DNA of 43,988 nt from the NCBI GenBank assembly GCA_029864805.1, contig JAOTSS010000009.1, positions 1 through 43,988 on the forward strand. Reading direction: 5' to 3'. Made by a program: the position numbers and the translations under genes. Source of the stretch: Candidatus Nitrosopumilus sp. Lineage in GTDB: Archaea > Thermoproteota > Nitrososphaeria > Nitrososphaerales > Nitrosopumilaceae. Shown here in pieces: positions 15,743 through 23,243 of this stretch. Position 1 is the stretch's first letter, and every line of letters starts with the position of its first letter. The notes under the pieces were generated by a model that worked only from the letters and a program-made list of their open reading frames with translations, was not told where the DNA came from and ran no database searches.

Positions 15743-16588
15743 TTGAAATTATTTTTGATATCCATTAATCCTCTTCAAGTGTTACTGTGGACATTTCGTA
15801 GAAATGAAAAAGATATAGTAAATCTTTACACCACTCTATCACCTGTTATGCAGATAGCAACTGGTGGCTCTATGCTGAATTTTGGTTATTGGTCATCTAA
15901 TCACACAGATCCTGTTTCTGCTCAAAATAATTTATGTCTAATTTTTGCAGAATTGGCAGAATTATCTTCTGCAAAACATGTGGTGGATGTCGGTAGTGGT
16001 TTATCTGCTCCCTCCAAACTATGGCGAGATAAATTTCCAAATCTTGATTTGTATAATGTAAATATTAATTTCAACCAGCTAAGTTTTTCCGGAATTCAGA
16101 AAAACATAGAATTCATAAATGCTACTTCTACAAAACTACCCTTTACAAATGATTCAATTGATCGTGTCTTGGCATTGGAATCTGCACAACATTTCAAACC
16201 CTTATCTGATTTTATATGTGAGTCAAAAAGGATTTTGGTAAAATCTGGTTTTCTTGTACTTGCAATTCCTATAACAACTGAAAAATCATCATTTGGAAAA
16301 TTGGGTGTTTTAAAATTTACTTGGTCATCAGAGCACTACACTCTAGATTTTTTGAAACATCTTCTAAACTCTACAGGCTTCATCATTTCTGAGGAACAAT
16401 TCATTGGTTCTAATGTTTATCCTCCTCTTACAGATTATTATATTAAAAATAGAGCACGACTCAAAAAATTAATTTTAGAAAATTATCCTCAATATGTTGA
16501 AAAAATTCTCTTTAAATCTCTCTTGAAAATGAAAAAATCATCTGAAGAAAAAATAATTGATTATGTCTTGTTGAAATGCCACATTTAG
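15743..16588 (+). CDS. Class I SAM-dependent methyltransferase
   Basis: A ~281-residue methyltransferase. Motif I is HVVDVGSGLSAPS (~75-87), the acidic motif II region follows (NLDLYNVNIN), LPFTNDSIDRVLALESAQHF is motif IV with its upstream loop, and ILVKSGFLVLAIP is motif V/VI. This arrangement is typical of small-molecule methyltransferases of the Methyltransf_11 type. The C-terminal ~80 residues may determine substrate. Start is uncertain: TTG at 15743 is only ~10 bp from a TATA-like TTTTTAAATAA, so GTG at 15779 may be the real start. Substrate unknown. Confidence 0.85.
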   Translation: MKLFLISINPLQVLLWTFRRNEKDIVNLYTTLSPVMQIATGGSMLNFGYWSSNHTDPVSAQNNLCLIFAELAELSSAKHVVDVGSGLSAPSKLWRDKFPNLDLYNVNINFNQLSFSGIQKNIEFINATSTKLPFTNDSIDRVLALESAQHFKPLSDFICESKRILVKSGFLVLAIPITTEKSSFGKLGVLKFTWSSEHYTLDFLKHLLNSTGFIISEEQFIGSNVYPPLTDYYIKNRARLKKLILENYPQYVEKILFKSLLKMKKSSEEKIIDYVLLKCHI

Positions 16589-16963
16589 TTGTACTCGTAT
16601 TCTTGAATTAGTTCATCTAGTAACATGATTGTGCAAAATTATATCTATCCTTAAATTTGGAAAATGTATTTTTGTTCTAATGTTAAATCTTATGTCTCAA
16701 GTCATTAATTCATTCCTAAAGAATTCCCAAAATGTTAGAATGTCCCCTGCGGTCTTTTTTCAAAGTCTAAACTCTGATCAAAAGTGATTTGAGCATCAAA
16801 ACTAACTATTGATATAATTACAAAAATTACTATTTTCAGTGACAAATCATCTCTATTTTTATTACTTGATTTGATGTAAAAATCATTAAACACGAAGATC
16901 CATTTGGAATTTTCTTCAAAAAACAAAGATCTTGAAATTGATTAGGTTTTTATTTTTGATATT
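16589..16963. other. Intergenic gap with one weak minus-strand frame
   Basis: No convincing gene. A minus-strand frame at 16735-16926 has 63 codons with a hydrophobic core (LKIVIFVIISIVSFDA) that could be a signal peptide of a tiny exported protein. It lacks a suitably placed start. A TATA-like TTTTTATTTTTGAT at ~16946-16960 serves the next gene. Confidence 0.4.
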
Positions 16964-16978
16964 TTGATTGATATTATC

Positions 16979-17362
16979 GTGTCAACACCTGAAACTAAAC
17001 TAAAATTATATGGTGAAAAATGCAAAGAATTACTTCGTGAATCTGAGATACGGTTTGCAGGCATTGTTGATAAAGATGGCCAATTAATTGCTGGTGGATT
17101 TAAGGAGGGGCTTGTACCTCATGAAGGAGACGAGACTAGATTGCAGTCTTTTTTGGAGTTTGTATCTAAAGCGTCCATTAGAAAAGAATATGATGAGAGT
17201 TTGGGACCTATCAATTATCTTGCTGCAAGACGAGATAAGGCTGTTTTAGTAAGCTTTCCATTCCCAATAACACAAATCCTTTTGTTGATATCTGCAGAAC
17301 CAACTGCCAATATTGAATCTTTGGCAAAGAAAGTTGTTGAAATATTCACAGATGTTTCCTAA
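16979..17362 (+). CDS. Roadblock/LC7-like protein (DUF6659-type), copy 2
   Basis: Paralogue of the proteins at 4939-5349 and 22107-22499. It shows IRFAGIVDKDGQLIAGGFK, then a region with RKEYDESLGPINY, and the strand VLVSFPFPITQILLLISAEP. GTG at 16979 is chosen as start, because a TATA-like stretch at ~16946-16960 is centred ~27 bp upstream and paralogues begin at the equivalent place. An upstream in-frame TTG at 16964 falls too close to that element. A cytoplasmic adaptor or small-GTPase-associated role is inferred from the fold only. Confidence 0.72.
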   Translation: MSTPETKLKLYGEKCKELLRESEIRFAGIVDKDGQLIAGGFKEGLVPHEGDETRLQSFLEFVSKASIRKEYDESLGPINYLAARRDKAVLVSFPFPITQILLLISAEPTANIESLAKKVVEIFTDVS

Positions 17363-17688
17363 GTCTGTTAGAACTAATTGCAGAATTCTTTAACATATGC
17401 TTGATCGGATTAGAACTCAAGTATGACATATTATTTTATACTGTTTTTCGTGTTACTTCTCATTCCTTTTATTCTAATTATTTTGTAATTGTCAGTAATT
17501 TCCCAACTGATAAATTCTGATATTCTATGAGTGATTTTATCTTGGTTTAGAAATGCTTCACATTGGTAATTTGATAATTTAATTTCTCAATAAGAATTAT
17601 TAATTCTATGAAATCTATTATTCAAAAAGACATTCTTTTATCTGAATGATTTAGAATGGTTTTAATTCTATATTGAATAGTTAATTTT
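17363..17688. other. AT-rich intergenic gap upstream of msrA
   Basis: Apart from the tiny hydrophobic frame at 17423-17488, I see no gene here. TTTAATTC at ~17661-17668 is a plausible TATA element, ~25 bp before the MsrA start codon. Confidence 0.45.
17423..17488 (+). CDS. Possible 21-residue hydrophobic micro-protein
   Basis: ATG at 17423, TAA at 17486-17488. The peptide starts MTYYFILFFVLLIPFI and would be a single membrane helix. A TATA-like TTTAACATA is centred ~29 bp upstream, consistent with a leaderless transcript. Real tiny membrane proteins of this sort exist, but the evidence is thin. Confidence 0.3.
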   Translation: MTYYFILFFVLLLIPFILIIL

Positions 17689-18144
17689 ATGAAAGCAACG
17701 TTTGGTGCAGGATGCTTTTGGCATGTTGAGGATTTGTTAAATAAAACTAAAGGTGTAAAATCAACACAAGTTGGATACATTGGTGGTCAACTACCAAATC
17801 CTACTTATGAAGAAGTATGCACTGATAAAACCGGTCATGTAGAAGCTGTAGAAGTAGAATATGATCCTGACGAAATATCTTATGATGAACTTCTTGAAGT
17901 GTTTTGGAATAATCATAATCCTACAACTTTGAATCGTCAAGGACCTGATGTTGGACATCAATATCGGTCTACAATTTTTATTCATAATGAAAAACAAAAA
18001 GAAATAGCAGAAAAATCAAAACAAGAACTTGAGAAATCAGGCAAATTTAAAAATCCTATAGTAACTGAAATTGTTCCAGCTCCTACATTTTACAAAGCTG
18101 AAGAATATCATCAAAAATATTTCAGGAAACATGGATTGTCTTAG
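17689..18144 (+). CDS. msrA: Peptide-methionine (S)-S-oxide reductase MsrA
   Basis: A 151-residue MsrA. The active-site signature GCFW is at residues 8-11 (catalytic Cys9). Other family landmarks are [50 protein letters not shown] and AEEYHQKY. It reduces the S-epimer of methionine sulfoxide in proteins. No Cys follows residue 44, so the usual C-terminal resolving Cys is absent; Cys44 or an external thiol could serve. Stop codon directly abuts the stop of the convergent universal stress gene with no bases between. Confidence 0.95.
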   Translation: MKATFGAGCFWHVEDLLNKTKGVKSTQVGYIGGQLPNPTYEEVCTDKTGHVEAVEVEYDPDEISYDELLEVFWNNHNPTTLNRQGPDVGHQYRSTIFIHNEKQKEIAEKSKQELEKSGKFKNPIVTEIVPAPTFYKAEEYHQKYFRKHGLS

Positions 18145-18576
18145 TCACTTTACAACAACTACGGGAATCTTTGATGTGTGTATTACATAGTTTGATGTGC
18201 TGCCAAAGAAAATCTCCTTAGCTGAACTCCTTCCTCGTGATCCCATTACTATCATATCAAATTTTTCTTTCCCATGTGCAGTTTTAATAATGTTGTATCC
18301 TATTTCACCTCTCATCAATTTTTCTTTAAATACAATTCCATTCTTTGCTGCCAGAGTTTTGGCTTGTTCCATGATTTTTTTTACTTCTATATTCAGTGTT
18401 TTTTCAACTGAACCCACCCCTCTAAATTCTGAATGTGGTGGTGCGTAAATGGAATAGACCCCTGTAATGGTTGCTCCGCATTGCCTGGCTAAAGTAATGG
18501 CCATCTCAAGTCCTCTAATGGAGTTTTTTGATCCATCTAATGGAACTAAAATTTTTGAAATTTTCTTTTTTATCAC
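18145..18576 (-). CDS. Universal stress protein (UspA family)
   Basis: A 143-residue UspA-type protein. It begins with ILVPLDGSKNS, the nucleotide-binding N-terminal strand-loop, and carries the G-x2-G-x9-G(S/T) ATP motif in MGSRGRSSAKEIFFGSTSN near the C-terminus, ending IPVVVVK. Such proteins dimerise and often bind ATP in stress conditions. Start is GTG at 18576. A TATA-like CTTTTTTAAGTT lies ~28 bp upstream. Convergent with msrA, stop codons touching. Confidence 0.92.
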   Translation of the reverse strand: MIKKKISKILVPLDGSKNSIRGLEMAITLARQCGATITGVYSIYAPPHSEFRGVGSVEKTLNIEVKKIMEQAKTLAAKNGIVFKEKLMRGEIGYNIIKTAHGKEKFDMIVMGSRGRSSAKEIFFGSTSNYVIHTSKIPVVVVK

Positions 18577-18699
18577 ATAAATCTCGTATTTTTAAACTTA
18601 AAAAAGCTAATCTATTTTAATTTAAAAATTCAAAATCTGTAAGCGTATCTGATCGCTATTTTCATTAAATTTATCTAGTGATTTAATCGAGCAAAAATA

Positions 18700-19491
18700 G
18701 TGGAAGAAAAATTTCTTCAAATCGATGATAACAAAATTCGATATTTGGAGTCTGGTAATTCTAAAAAAACACTTGTACTAGTACATGGTTTGGGAGCATC
18801 AGCTGAAAGATGGAATAAGGTTATCCCCTTTTTCGCAGAAAACTATCGTGTGTTGGTTCCTGATCTTATTGGCTTTGGATATAGTGACAAACCACTGGTA
18901 GATTACACTCCTGATTTCTTTTCAGATTTTTTAAAAAAATTTTTCACTGCAACAAAAACTGAACGAGCCAGTGTAGTTGGCTCTTCATTAGGAGGGCAGG
19001 TGTCTGCAGAATTTGCTATATCCCATCCTCAGGATGTGGAGAAACTAATTCTTGCATCTCCAGCTGGAGTGATGGAAAATTCTACCCCTGCACTTGATGC
19101 ATATATTATGGCTGCTTTATATCCTAATGAATTAAATGCAAAAAAGGCATTTGAACTTATGGAAGGTTCTGGAGATGAAATTCCTGAAGAAATTATTAAT
19201 GGTTTCATAGAACGAATGAAATTGCCTAATGCAAAACTAGCTTTTATGTCTACTATCTTAGGGTTGAAAAATTCAAAATTAGTTTCATCAAAACTTGAAT
19301 CAATAATTGCTCCTACTTTGATAATTTGGGGTGTTGATGATCCAGTAATTCCAATTGAAAATTCCAAGATTTTTATTTCCAAAATTCAAGACTCTCAACT
19401 TTTTAAAATGGAAAGTTGTGGTCATACTCCATATGTCCAAGATCCACACACTTTTTCAAGTAAAGTTTTAGAATTTCTAATGGATCAATAA
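18700..19491 (+). CDS. Alpha/beta hydrolase
   Basis: A 263-residue alpha/beta hydrolase. The oxyanion-hole HG is in LVHGLGASAERW (~27-38), the nucleophile Ser96 in GSSLGG, the acid Asp213 or Asp214 in WGVDDPVIP, and the catalytic His242 in CGHTPYVQDP. Family members include esterases, lipases and C-C hydrolases. Its place at the head of a cluster with phasin-like proteins and PhaC/PhaE suggests a role in PHA turnover, such as oligomer hydrolysis; that is context only. Start is GTG at 18700. Confidence 0.88.
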   Translation: MEEKFLQIDDNKIRYLESGNSKKTLVLVHGLGASAERWNKVIPFFAENYRVLVPDLIGFGYSDKPLVDYTPDFFSDFLKKFFTATKTERASVVGSSLGGQVSAEFAISHPQDVEKLILASPAGVMENSTPALDAYIMAALYPNELNAKKAFELMEGSGDEIPEEIINGFIERMKLPNAKLAFMSTILGLKNSKLVSSKLESIIAPTLIIWGVDDPVIPIENSKIFISKIQDSQLFKMESCGHTPYVQDPHTFSSKVLEFLMDQ

Positions 19492-19525
19492 ATCACTTAA
19501 ATACTACTGTTTCCTATAGTTACCA

Positions 19526-19951
19526 ATGAATGGTAATCAAAACCTATATGATCCTAGTGAAATGTTCAAATCTTGGATCCAAAAAAGTGGACGTGCTCAA
19601 GCAGAATTTATGAAGAATTTTGGAGCTTTGATGACAAATCAAACTGGTCAAACATTCGATCCTTTAGAAACACTCAAGGGAGTTTCTGAAAGTACTCGAA
19701 AAACTCAATCTAACATAATGGAGAACGTGGCATCAATGCAAAGTAAAAGCATGGATACTATGTTCAATATTGGTCAAATGCTTCCATCCTTCATGAATTG
19801 GGGTGCATACAAAACTACCATTAGTAGTAATGGACGAATCTCAATACCTGAAGCTGAACGTAATGCACTTGGCTTGAGTGACGGTGACCTGGTTCAAGTT
19901 ATCATCCTACCAATTGCAAAAAAATCAAAAAATAAGGAGGTGAAACAATGA
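19526..19951 (+). CDS. Phasin-like protein fused to an AbrB domain
   Basis: A 141-residue protein. Residues ~1-95 form amphipathic helices like a phasin: MFKSWIQKSGRAQAEFMKNF and repeated TRKTQSN/MQSKSMDTM. Residues ~98-135 are a SpoVT/AbrB swapped-hairpin DNA-binding domain (KTTISSNGRISIPEAERNAL, then LSDGDLVQVIIL). In haloarchaea, AbrB-type PhaR and phasin PhaP are separate proteins; here both appear in one chain, so it could sense granule surface and regulate the cluster. A TATA-like TTAAATA is ~25 bp upstream. Its stop overlaps the next gene (ATGA). Confidence 0.8.
   Translation: MNGNQNLYDPSEMFKSWIQKSGRAQAEFMKNFGALMTNQTGQTFDPLETLKGVSESTRKTQSNIMENVASMQSKSMDTMFNIGQMLPSFMNWGAYKTTISSNGRISIPEAERNALGLSDGDLVQVIILPIAKKSKNKEVKQ
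19936..19942 (+). promoter_or_regulatory. Strong Shine-Dalgarno site before second phasin
   Basis: GGAGGTG ends 5 bases before the ATG at 19948, inside the 3' end of the upstream gene. It matches the anti-SD core well and stands out among the many leaderless starts here. Together with the ATGA overlap it supports internal translation of the second phasin from a bicistronic mRNA. Confidence 0.75.
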
Positions 19952-20373
19952 GTAAAAACGAAACACCCGGAAATTCAAAAGATCTATTTTCTACATATCA
20001 AGAAAATGTAGACAAAATCTTCAATGGTATCAAACAATCAGTGCCTCAGTATCATCAATCAATTACCAACGTACAACAGGAATACCTACAAGCATATGAA
20101 AACATGGTAGATTCAACTATCACACTACAAAAGGAATATGTTAAAAAAGCAGGTATTACAGCAAATATTCCTGAAGCAACACTAAAAGTAATTCATGATA
20201 CAACAGAAGAATTTGTAAAGGCAGCTTCAATACAAAACCAAGTAACACTTGCAACTATGGATGCAACACAACAAAACATCAAAACATTCAACGATAATGC
20301 AAAGTCGTTTGCTGACCTAAACAGAAATATTCTACAATCTTGGATTTCTGTCTTCACTACAAAGAATAACTAG
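19948..20373 (+). CDS. Phasin-like protein, copy A
   Basis: A 141-residue, almost wholly helical, Gln/Asn-rich protein without membrane segment. It is a clear paralogue of the protein at 32912-33328: both have a Y-H-Q segment (QYHQSITN / VYHQIATD), a YLQAYENM/YLDAWKNV helix, and the PEAT(L)K(V)IH / PEETMKAIH motif. Granule-associated proteins (phasins) look like this, and the gene lies next to PHA synthase. It is translated from a strong SD site with a 4-base overlap to the AbrB-fused phasin. Coats PHA granules, by inference. Confidence 0.75.
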   Translation: MSKNETPGNSKDLFSTYQENVDKIFNGIKQSVPQYHQSITNVQQEYLQAYENMVDSTITLQKEYVKKAGITANIPEATLKVIHDTTEEFVKAASIQNQVTLATMDATQQNIKTFNDNAKSFADLNRNILQSWISVFTTKNN

Positions 20374-20399
20374 AAATATTTTTTATTCTTTTTCCTTTT

Positions 20400-21464
20400 T
20401 TATGATCTTTCGGCTAGCCATTGTCCAAGCTCAGGCAACACTTTCTTTTGTGATAGCGAGCTAGCGATCATCCCTACATGCCCTGTTGGATACATTCTCA
20501 ATGTTTTGTCTTCACTTCCAATGGCATAATGTAAAGGCATACTACATTCAGGTGATACTAGATGATCTCCTACTGCAACTTGCGTAAATACTGGCATATC
20601 TATTTTTTTCAAATCAATTTTTTGCCCCTCTATGTACATCTTATTTTGAATCAGTAAATTATCTTGATAGATATCTTTAATCCACTGTTTGAATAATTCT
20701 CCTGGGATTGGAGGTGTATCTCCTAACCATTTCTCAACTCTAAGGAAATTATCTACAAATTTCTTGTTATCTATATTTTTGAAAAATTTAACATATTTTT
20801 CAATTCCTTGTTCAAATGGTTTGAGAACTGAAAAGCAATAATACATGAACTCAGGAGGCATATTTCCTATGATTTCAACCATTTTATCTACATCCATATG
20901 TTTTGCAAGATTACTAATCACAGTAGTATCACGCCATCCGTCAATTACAGGTGCCGTCGCAATGTAATTTTTTACACTTTCTGGATGCAAAGATGTGTAA
21001 GCTGTAGCAATAGTTGCTCCAGTACAATATCCTTGCAATGTAATTTTTTCATTAGATGATTCATTTTTGATATATTCTATATACGAATCTAAATATCCAT
21101 TAACATAATCATCAAAATCAAGATATTTGTCCATGCTGGTGGGCGTTCCCCAATCTAACATGTAGACATCAAATCCCTGTTGAAGTAAATTCCTCACCCA
21201 GCTTTTTTCTGGCTGAATATCCAGAATGTGATATCTGTTAATCAAGGCATATGAAATGAGTAATGGTGTTCTGTGTTGTTTCTCAGTTAGTGATCTATAA
21301 TGTATTAATCTAGTTTTATCCATCCTCTGTACTGTATCATGAGGAGTTACTTCCAAAACAATCTCATCTGGTGCTGCAACTAATTTTGGGGCATTAATTA
21401 CATTTTTACTAAATTTTAAAATCTCTTCAATAATTTTTGGATCTACTCTTGATTCATTTTGCAT
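20400..21464 (-). CDS. phaC: Class III-type poly(3-hydroxyalkanoate) synthase subunit PhaC
   Basis: A 354-residue PHA synthase of the short two-subunit type. The lipase-like box GYCTGA places the catalytic Cys at 147. VGDHLVSP supplies Asp300, and PTGHVGMI supplies His329. MLDWGTPTS and YLDFDDYVNGYLD are further family signatures. The enzyme polymerises 3-hydroxyacyl-CoA into storage polyester. Its length (~355) fits class III, which needs a PhaE partner; that partner gene lies immediately upstream with an 11-base overlap. Convergent with the phasin gene. Confidence 0.93.
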   Translation of the reverse strand: MQNESRVDPKIIEEILKFSKNVINAPKLVAAPDEIVLEVTPHDTVQRMDKTRLIHYRSLTEKQHRTPLLISYALINRYHILDIQPEKSWVRNLLQQGFDVYMLDWGTPTSMDKYLDFDDYVNGYLDSYIEYIKNESSNEKITLQGYCTGATIATAYTSLHPESVKNYIATAPVIDGWRDTTVISNLAKHMDVDKMVEIIGNMPPEFMYYCFSVLKPFEQGIEKYVKFFKNIDNKKFVDNFLRVEKWLGDTPPIPGELFKQWIKDIYQDNLLIQNKMYIEGQKIDLKKIDMPVFTQVAVGDHLVSPECSMPLHYAIGSEDKTLRMYPTGHVGMIASSLSQKKVLPELGQWLAERS

Positions 21465-22053
21465 TTTTCACCACTTCCTTTTTCTTTAATTCTAATTCTA
21501 GTTTTCCAACTCTTTTTTTTAGTGAATGAATCTCTTTGTACACTTCATCTATCTCTTCTTTACTTGGAAGATTTACAGACTGTAAAATTACATTAGTTAT
21601 ATTATTCCAATGTTTAGTTAATTCTAGTTCTTTTGATACTAGTTTTCCATAATTCTCGCCAAATTTCTCAGAATCAAATAATTCTGTAAAATCATTATCA
21701 AAAATGTCGATCCAAATTCGTTTGAATGCCTCTATTTGTTCAACGTCTTGAGGAACTTCTGGAGCTTTTAAATTTACTTTCTTTTGAGCAATTCCCCAAG
21801 CTTCTGCGAGCTGTTTATAATATTGAGTCATGTATTTGTTAAATTCCATCAAATCTTCATTAATTTCAATTAATTCAGTTGAAATTTTCTTAGAGTTTGC
21901 AGCAAATGCGCGCATCGGTCCAATTGATGTGAGTGCTTGAGGCTTACTTGCCATCAAATGCATGATATCTGTCCAAAATAGCGATAGATGCTTAAATTGA
22001 TCTGATATTTCTTTAGTTGATTCAGATTTACCTTCAGTTTGTTCTGGATGCAT
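21454..22053 (-). CDS. phaE: PHA synthase subunit PhaE
   Basis: A 199-residue helical protein directly upstream of, and overlapping, PhaC by 11 bases. The segment ~85-150 contains typical PhaE features (EAFKRIWIDIFDNDFTELFDS). The C-terminus is a coiled coil with heptad-like charge (EIDEVYKEIHSLKKRVGKLELELKKK in outline). PhaE activates class III PhaC. The identification relies on neighbour and general pattern, since PhaE sequences vary strongly. It is divergent from a roadblock-like gene and probably shares its TATA region. Confidence 0.85.
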   Translation of the reverse strand: MHPEQTEGKSESTKEISDQFKHLSLFWTDIMHLMASKPQALTSIGPMRAFAANSKKISTELIEINEDLMEFNKYMTQYYKQLAEAWGIAQKKVNLKAPEVPQDVEQIEAFKRIWIDIFDNDFTELFDSEKFGENYGKLVSKELELTKHWNNITNVILQSVNLPSKEEIDEVYKEIHSLKKRVGKLELELKKKEVVKNAK

Positions 22054-22076
22054 AGATATCTATTACCACAGCTCGC

Positions 22077-22085
22077 AATAAATAG
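22077..22085. promoter_or_regulatory. Shared bidirectional TATA element, phaE / roadblock gene
   Basis: AATAAATAG lies almost midway between two divergent start codons: 26 bp from the ATG at 22107 (plus) and 28 bp from the ATG at 22053 (minus, read as CTATTTATT). Both distances fit leaderless archaeal initiation, so a single element may serve both genes. Confidence 0.5.
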
Positions 22086-22106
22086 ATCGATTGTAAATTT
22101 AGACTA

Positions 22107-22499
22107 ATGGATACTACTGAAGATCTTGAAAAAATCTGTCAAAAAATCATAAAACTGGATCCTAAAATGCGTTCAGCAAGAATCATCAACAGCAGAGGCC
22201 ATCTGGCCGCTGGAGGAATGAAAAAAGGCATCTTTTCACTTGAAGCTCAAAAACAAGACGAAATGATGTTCATGGAACTATCTCTACGTGTTAGAATGAG
22301 AAGGGAATTTGATCATGAATTTGGTGAAGTTCATTTTTCGATGTCTTACAGAGATAAGGTAATTGTAATGAGCTTTCCATTAAATAATGATGATACGTTA
22401 CTTTTGTCATGTGAAAAAGACATAGATTTTGGGAAACTACCGTTTAAAGTTCTTAAAATCATCACACCTTTGAAAAAATCTCCAACAAAAACATTTTGA
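22107..22499 (+). CDS. Roadblock/LC7-like protein (DUF6659-type), copy 3
   Basis: A 130-residue paralogue of the copies at 4939 and 16979, recognisable from MRSARIINSRGHLAAGGMKKG, then RMRREFDHEFGEVHFSM and VIVMSFPLNNDDTLLLSCEKD. It is the most diverged of the three and has a shorter N-terminus. Divergent from phaE, with a probable common TATA element, so expression may follow the PHA genes. No catalytic motif is present; an adaptor role is inferred from the fold. Confidence 0.7.
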   Translation: MDTTEDLEKICQKIIKLDPKMRSARIINSRGHLAAGGMKKGIFSLEAQKQDEMMFMELSLRVRMRREFDHEFGEVHFSMSYRDKVIVMSFPLNNDDTLLLSCEKDIDFGKLPFKVLKIITPLKKSPTKTF

Positions 22500-22536
22500 G
22501 CATAACTACTTAATTCAGTATTTTCAAATAACAATT

Positions 22537-22947
22537 ATGACATTAAGACAAGATGTTGATTGGAATGAAATAGAATCATTGATAAAAATACTTTCAAAAA
22601 CTATTTTAAAATTACCTCGAACTTTTTTAACTATAACTACTCTTAGTAGAGGTGGATTAGTCCCTTCACGTTTACTTGCAGATCATCTTGGAATTAAAAA
22701 AATTCTGGTTGACAAAAATAAAATATCATCCGACTCTCTATTTGTTGATGATATTTTTGACACTGGTGATACTTTTAACAAAATTATTTCAAAGGTAGAT
22801 AATCCGTCAAAACTTATCTTTGTTACATTATTTGCAAGACGTGGGAAACAATTTCCAAAACAATTAATCTATGCGAAAAAAACAGACAATTCTGCATATG
22901 TTGTTTTTCCATGGGATAGATTGGAGTTTAAAAGATCTCAGAATTAA
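22537..22947 (+). CDS. Phosphoribosyltransferase (PRTase)
   Basis: A 136-residue type I phosphoribosyltransferase. The PRPP-binding loop is SLFVDDIFDTGDT (~67-79). LSRGGLVPSRLLADHLG is the conserved early region with the PPi loop, and VVFPWDRLEFKR matches the C-terminal strand of xanthine/guanine PRTases (Gpt-like). It probably salvages a purine base. Length is slightly short for the family. The last four bases overlap the convergent GIY-YIG-like gene. Confidence 0.87.
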   Translation: MTLRQDVDWNEIESLIKILSKTILKLPRTFLTITTLSRGGLVPSRLLADHLGIKKILVDKNKISSDSLFVDDIFDTGDTFNKIISKVDNPSKLIFVTLFARRGKQFPKQLIYAKKTDNSAYVVFPWDRLEFKRSQN

Positions 22948-23243
22948 TTCATACATTGGGGGATATTACCTTCATGTCTTTTTTTGTATTCTGCAATTAA
23001 TTTATTTTTTATTATGTCAAAATCATCCTCTTTTCTGAATCTAATTCTTGTTGCTTTTGTAACACATTTTTTTTCTAGTGCTTCAATTATGGATTTTTTC
23101 ATGTTTTGAGAACCACCAATAAATAATATTTTCATAGATGCATGCATCATATACACACCTGGTTTCTCAGGTATTTTAGAAAGTAATTCTTGATCGTTAT
23201 CTCGCCAGTCAGACCATTTGTTTTCTAACATCTCAATCATCAA
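22944..23243 (-). CDS. Degenerate GIY-YIG-like small protein
   Basis: A 99-residue protein with KPGVYMM followed ~11 residues later by ILFIGGS, resembling the GIY and YIG strands of GIY-YIG nucleases, then a helix NMKKSIIEALE. The Arg and Glu needed for catalysis are not at clearly recognisable places, although RIRFRK follows. It overlaps the end of... rather, begins 11 bases inside the 3' end of the TFB gene and is on the same strand, so they are co-transcribed. Function unknown. Confidence 0.55.
   Translation of the reverse strand: MMIEMLENKWSDWRDNDQELLSKIPEKPGVYMMHASMKILFIGGSQNMKKSIIEALEKKCVTKATRIRFRKEDDFDIIKNKLIAEYKKRHEGNIPQCMN

Noticed and set aside
16735..16926. 63-codon minus-strand ORF with a hydrophobic core
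   Set aside because: No start codon or TATA element suits the hydrophobic part; kept only as a note for the gap.
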